Origin: Sphingobacteriia bacterium
Lineage (GTDB): Bacteria; Bacteroidota; Bacteroidia; NS11-12g; UBA955
DNA: 64,000 nucleotides
NCBI GenBank assembly: GCA_021151535.1
Contig: JAGKXC010000002.1
Coordinates: forward strand, 1 to 64,000
Reading direction: 5' to 3'
Positions 60,768-64,000 of this stretch are shown here, piece after piece (within the stretch, counting starts at the first letter, position 1; each line of letters begins with the position of its first letter). The notes under the pieces were generated by a model. That model saw only the letters and a list, made by a program, of their open reading frames with translations. It ran no database searches and was not told where the DNA came from. The position numbers were made by a program, and so were the translations under genes.

Positions 60768-61964
60768 TTATGCGTTGTACTTTCTTTTTTTCCAACTGAA
60801 TTGTAGGAACGGCGAAACAAGTCCCAATATGGGTAAGAATATGGTTTGAAAAGAAGATGCGATTGGAATTCTGAGATATTGGATTGTAAACCAATATCTG
60901 ATTGCGAAGAAAGTTTTGTATGGGTGTTTTGTGGGGTATTGATTCCACAGGAGTAAAGTAGTTCCGAAGAGCCAATCTGTAAAGGCTTTGAAGGCCAAAG
61001 GTAATAACGCGTAAATGCCATAACCGGCATACACGGCATAAATGGTTAATCCCCAGATGGTTAGTAGTATGCCGGCCAAAAATGCCTGTTCTACAGCCGA
61101 TTTTTGCGATTTTTGCAAAAAAGTTTTCTTGAACCAACGTAATCTTTGGTTCAAGAAATCGGAAATATGGGATTGAGTTATGGTAGTAACAATTGCTTTA
61201 GGGTCGGCGTTAAATGAAATGCAATTGGGATAATGCATATGGAATTTTTCGGCGGTGAATGTGTCATCGCCACTGGCGATTTTTAAGTGATTCTGCATTC
61301 CCCCCAATTCAAGGAATGTTGCTTTGGAATAGCAAAGATTGGCAGCGTTGGCAAATCCCAAATGCTTCTTGGTTGTTTTCTCCCAATTAAGTGCAATTAA
61401 AAATTGATTTTCTAGAAGTTCATAAGTAGAAAGTAGGTGTTTTGAAGGGGCAAATTCATATCTCACACGTCCGATTATCATCTTGATATTTGGTTGATTC
61501 AGAATGATACTTGCAAAACTTTTAATCCAATTTTCTGGCAGCCTACAATCTGCATCCGTTGTTAGAATCCAATCATAAATTGCGCTTTGAATTCCCAATT
61601 GTATTGCAGATTTTTTGCCGATTTGGATATTGGATAAGTGTTTTACCTGAGATAGGGAATGGGTTTTAATCCACTGATCGATAATTTTTGGACCATAATC
61701 GGAGCTATGGTCGTTCACAAATATCAATTCCCAATCGCCCTGAAATTGAAGCGCTAATAATGAATTTAATAAAGGTTGTAAACGATTTTGCTCATCACGA
61801 TAGGCGATGATGATGGAAAAGCTGGGTTTGACGGATGAAGGATGCGTGTTGTAAATCTGTTTGTTTACTGGAGTTCTATAATATCGAAATTCGGATACGA
61901 TAACGCGAATCCACCAAGCCTGATACAGGATTAAAATTGCAATATTAATGGCGATCCAAGCCAT
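60768..61964 (-). CDS. Family 2 glycosyltransferase, membrane-bound
   Basis: A 398-residue inverting GT2 enzyme. An N-terminal membrane segment (IAINIAILILYQAWWIRVI) precedes the catalytic domain, with FSIIIAYRDEQ, IFVNDHSSD, the metal-binding DAD (TTDADCRLPENW), the acceptor-side SGDDTF and QRLRW near residue 260, followed by three or four C-terminal membrane segments. The QxxRW motif suggests processive or polysaccharide-type transferases such as those making exopolysaccharide. Overlaps the heptose-1-phosphate adenylyltransferase gene by 20 nt. Confidence 0.88.
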   Translation of the reverse strand: MAWIAINIAILILYQAWWIRVIVSEFRYYRTPVNKQIYNTHPSSVKPSFSIIIAYRDEQNRLQPLLNSLLALQFQGDWELIFVNDHSSDYGPKIIDQWIKTHSLSQVKHLSNIQIGKKSAIQLGIQSAIYDWILTTDADCRLPENWIKSFASIILNQPNIKMIIGRVRYEFAPSKHLLSTYELLENQFLIALNWEKTTKKHLGFANAANLCYSKATFLELGGMQNHLKIASGDDTFTAEKFHMHYPNCISFNADPKAIVTTITQSHISDFLNQRLRWFKKTFLQKSQKSAVEQAFLAGILLTIWGLTIYAVYAGYGIYALLPLAFKAFTDWLFGTTLLLWNQYPTKHPYKTFFAIRYWFTIQYLRIPIASSFQTIFLPILGLVSPFLQFSWKKRKYNA

Positions 61965-62445
61965 GTTCCGCTAGGATTTTCTTTTCAATGGAAGAAGTAG
62001 AAAAGCCGGGAAGAAATTCGATTGTTTTTACTTTGCCACCATGCGATAGTACCCAATCTGCACCTACAATGTTCTCGATAGAATAATCAGCGCCTTTAAC
62101 CAAAACATCAGGGGTTAGATATTCGATGATTTCTTTAGGGGTGGGTTCTGAGAAAATAATCACCGCGGAAACAAAACCAAGGGCAGCCATTACCCTGGAT
62201 CTACCGTATTCAGATTGTAAAGGTCGAGCAGGCGATTTTTCAAGGGCCCGAACACTTTCGTCGGAATTGAGGGCTACGATTAAAGCATCGCCTAGCTTTG
62301 AAGCTTCTTCTAAATATGCAACATGACCTGCGTGAAGGATATCGAAGCAACCATTGGTAAAAACAACTTTTTTATTGGCTGTTTTCAAGGAATTTCGCCA
62401 TTCTAAGGCTTGTTCCCAGGTGTATATTTTTTCTTGACTGATCAT
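61945..62445 (-). CDS. D-glycero-beta-D-manno-heptose 1-phosphate adenylyltransferase
   Basis: Stand-alone adenylyltransferase domain corresponding to the C-terminal half of HldE (RfaE2). It activates heptose-1-phosphate to ADP-heptose for lipopolysaccharide core. The 166 residues show the nucleotidyltransferase signature FTNGCFDILHAGHVAYLEEA (about 29-48), ALNSDESVRALEKSPARPL and VKGADYSIENIVGADWV. Kinase (RfaE1-like) and isomerase partners are not in the window. It lies between the flippase-like gene and the glycosyltransferase gene, which supports a role in surface glycan assembly. Confidence 0.94.
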   Translation of the reverse strand: MISQEKIYTWEQALEWRNSLKTANKKVVFTNGCFDILHAGHVAYLEEASKLGDALIVALNSDESVRALEKSPARPLQSEYGRSRVMAALGFVSAVIIFSEPTPKEIIEYLTPDVLVKGADYSIENIVGADWVLSHGGKVKTIEFLPGFSTSSIEKKILAEHGLDRH

Positions 62446-62468
62446 GGGGATGGATGTGTAAAGGTAAT

Positions 62469-63518
62469 TTACTGCTTACTTAAATCGTGATTGGCTGTGG
62501 ATTTTTCAATTTTCTGAATTTCAACCATATAAAGTATGTAGGCAATTCCCCCAAAAATAATCATTAAGAGGTTATTGTAAGCTGCTGAAAACATGCCAAA
62601 AGTTTGGCTGTTGGCACCTGAGAATCCGTATACATACTCCAATCCAAAAGCGATAGCCGCCCAAACTCCAGCGCCTGCTGGTAAAGGAATGATGATGCCA
62701 AATGCTGAGAACATCATGAATGCCAAAGCCATGGGGATAGTACTCATTTGGGTTGCAGGAATTGCTTGCGTTTGGCAGTACATACCCAACCAATAACCAA
62801 TCCAGATGCCGATACTCATTAACCAAAAGGTTACTGGTTTCTCCAAGATGAAAAGGGTTTTAAAACTTTGGGTGAATTTTTTGATGGTGCCAAGAATTCC
62901 TGTAGCTGTTTCTGTTTCTTTGTTATTCTTTGGTTGCAATAAGGGCAATATCCATTTTTTTCTAGCCCAAACGAAGATTAAAATCACTACAGTAATAAGG
63001 GCGATGGTGCCTAATAGTAAGACCCAAAACGGAAATGTATATAATTTTTCAATCAAGGGTTTAAATGGCTTAAGTAGAAAGCTACTCATTTGAGAATATT
63101 GTAGAATTAAACTCAATAATGCCATTAAAGACAACATAATTAAATCAACAAGGCGTTCCACAACAACAGTTCCGATGAGGGTTTCAACCGGTGCTTTCTC
63201 ACTTTTTGCTGCCATTGCACTTCTGGCAACTTCCCCGCCTCGTGAAGTGGCAACATTTACCAAATATCCGCTTAATACGGCATAAAAAGATCTTCTTTTA
63301 TTGAGTGGAAAGCCCAGTGGTTGTGTAAGTTGATTCCATCTGGCTGCTCGCAAATAATGCGCAATTAACATGGGGAAAATGCCAATGATAATCCAAAGTA
63401 TGGAAGCATTTGTTAATGTTTCTGCTGTAGATTTCCAATCGGTTTTTTGCCAAATCCAATAAAACATGGCTACACTGAGCAACAATATCAATGCTTTAAT
63501 AGCATATTTTTTTATCAT
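62469..63518 (-). CDS. YbhN/AglD-type membrane protein (lysylphosphatidylglycerol synthase TM-like)
   Basis: A 349-residue inner-membrane protein with about eight hydrophobic segments, of the family formed by the transmembrane half of MprF. Visible family sequence is HYLRAARWNQLTQPLGFPLNKRRSFYAVLSGYLVNVATSRGGEVARSAMAA and, near the C-terminus, FGIIIPLPAGAGVWAAIAFGLEYVYG. The catalytic lysyl-transfer domain of MprF is absent, so a flippase or transport role is likely, but the substrate is unknown. It lies 23 nt upstream of the heptose-1-phosphate adenylyltransferase gene and 83 nt downstream of panD. Confidence 0.85.
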   Translation of the reverse strand: MIKKYAIKALILLLSVAMFYWIWQKTDWKSTAETLTNASILWIIIGIFPMLIAHYLRAARWNQLTQPLGFPLNKRRSFYAVLSGYLVNVATSRGGEVARSAMAAKSEKAPVETLIGTVVVERLVDLIMLSLMALLSLILQYSQMSSFLLKPFKPLIEKLYTFPFWVLLLGTIALITVVILIFVWARKKWILPLLQPKNNKETETATGILGTIKKFTQSFKTLFILEKPVTFWLMSIGIWIGYWLGMYCQTQAIPATQMSTIPMALAFMMFSAFGIIIPLPAGAGVWAAIAFGLEYVYGFSGANSQTFGMFSAAYNNLLMIIFGGIAYILYMVEIQKIEKSTANHDLSKQ

Positions 63519-63601
63519 ATAGACAAAAGGTTGAAAGGGTTGGATGCGAATCTAATCACAATTTTAAGGATAGGCAAGGATGCCTCCCCGTTTCATTGTT
63601 G

Positions 63602-63952
63602 TTAAAGAATCACCTTGTTATTTCGGTCTGGGAAAATATTTCTTGGTTGATGAACAGATAATTCATCTTTATTTAACCAAGTGAAGGTCATGATAATTAA
63701 TTCGTCGCCAACCTGACCTTTTCTTGCGGCAGCACCATTTAATCCAATTATTCCTGTTCCTCTTTCGCCTGCAATGATGTAAGTTTCGAATCTTTCGCCG
63801 TTGTTGTTGTTGACAATCAACACTTTCTGATTCGGAACCATACCCGCTGCATCTACCAAATCCATATCAATGGTAATGCTACCAGTGTAGTTAAGTTCGG
63901 TTTGCGTTAAACGAACGTTGTGAATTTTGGCTTGTAAAACCTCGATAAACAT
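63602..63952 (-). CDS. panD: Aspartate 1-decarboxylase proenzyme
   Basis: Decarboxylates L-aspartate to beta-alanine for pantothenate. The proenzyme self-cleaves at Gly-Ser to make a pyruvoyl group. With ATG 63952 the cleavage site falls at Gly24-Ser25 (NYTGSITID), exactly as in the E. coli enzyme, which decides the start against the ATG three codons upstream (63961, on the -7 element). The 116 residues also show NNGERFETY and GAAARKGQVGDELIIM. A consensus promoter ends 6 nt before this ATG. Other pan genes are not in the window. Confidence 0.96.
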   Translation of the reverse strand: MFIEVLQAKIHNVRLTQTELNYTGSITIDMDLVDAAGMVPNQKVLIVNNNNGERFETYIIAGERGTGIIGLNGAAARKGQVGDELIIMTFTWLNKDELSVHQPRNIFPDRNNKVIL

Positions 63953-63958
63953 GTGGTG

Positions 63959-63991
63959 CAAAGTTAATGACCTTTTTATGATCTAACACAA
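63959..63991 (-). promoter_or_regulatory. Promoter of panD
   Basis: Minus-strand TTG (63991-63989), 22 nt, TAACTTTG (63966-63959), a full match to the -33/-7 consensus. It ends 6 nt before the start codon, predicting a leader of about 3 nt. Confidence 0.7.
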
Positions 63992-64000
63992 TTTCCTCAT

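Noticed and set aside
60736..61137. 133-codon minus-strand frame overlapping the glycosyltransferase end
   Set aside because: Considered as the missing start of the lamin-tail gene, but it is in another frame, ends at 60736 and has no signal peptide.
1..64000. Mobile elements, CRISPR arrays, prophage genes
   Set aside because: No transposase, integrase or phage-like protein, and no direct repeat array, was seen on either strand.

Overview
The window is a stretch of chromosome from a low-GC (roughly 38-40 % by eye) member of the Bacteroidota. The signs are several secreted proteins with C-terminal type IX secretion (T9SS) sorting domains, two large TonB-dependent receptors, a DUF4249 lipoprotein, a DUF4468-like protein, promoters of the Bacteroidota type (TTG, then 19-23 nt, then TAnnTTTG), and almost no Shine-Dalgarno sequences. 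I cannot place it below phylum from sequence alone. I see no rRNA or tRNA gene, no phage, no insertion sequence and no CRISPR array. Most of the window is core genome with secreted or accessory genes between.

Layout. 0-6.5 kb (minus): rimP-nusA, then infB behind its own promoter and an unusual hairpin, preceded by a periplasmic cyclophilin and a small unknown gene. 6.6-9 kb (plus): GH3-like adenylating enzyme and murQ. 9-14.7 kb (minus): secreted PNGase F-like glycosidase, DUF2452, asd, a small lipoprotein, a TrpF-like protein without the catalytic Cys, and pyruvate dehydrogenase E2. 15-21.7 kb (plus): thyA, a TonB receptor/DUF4249 pair, an arginase-like pseudoenzyme and a PaaE-like reductase. 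21.7-24.5 kb (minus): rluD and a 5'-nucleotidase split into two genes. 24.6-32 kb (plus): lamin-tail protein, TonB receptor, secreted endonuclease I, nadC, thioredoxin lipoprotein. 32-41.6 kb: rlmD-type methyltransferase, sucA, cdsA, CPBP protease, dusB, trhO and a DUF4468-like protein. 41.7-45 kb (plus): rplM-rpsI-rpsB-tsf, then pyrH. 45-57 kb: a large CxxCH/PKD secreted protein, rpsT, ferredoxin, histidine phosphatase, isochorismate synthase, thiolase, tsaB, a glutamine amidotransferase, dxs and an AT-hook protein. 57-64 kb (minus): panD, a flippase-like membrane protein, heptose-1-P adenylyltransferase, a family 2 glycosyltransferase, a large lamin-tail protein and prmC.

How genes may work together. 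The most system-like part is 22.8-30.6 kb. A split 5'-nucleotidase (lipoprotein substrate-binding half plus metallophosphatase half) is divergent from an operon coding for a T9SS lamin-tail protein, a TonB receptor and a T9SS endonuclease I. A perfect 9-3-9 palindrome lies between the two promoters. Together these could digest extracellular DNA or RNA, import the products and dephosphorylate nucleotides; this is inference from domains and neighbourhood.

Three sequence-level signals cut across the genes. The hexamer GGCGAT/ATCGCC occurs about 110 times by hand count, where base composition predicts about 17. Several genes have TAnnTTTG-type -7 elements only 4-10 nt before the start codon, implying nearly leaderless mRNAs. 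The nusA-infB gap holds a long hairpin whose loop is perfectly complementary to an adjacent segment, a possible pseudoknot.
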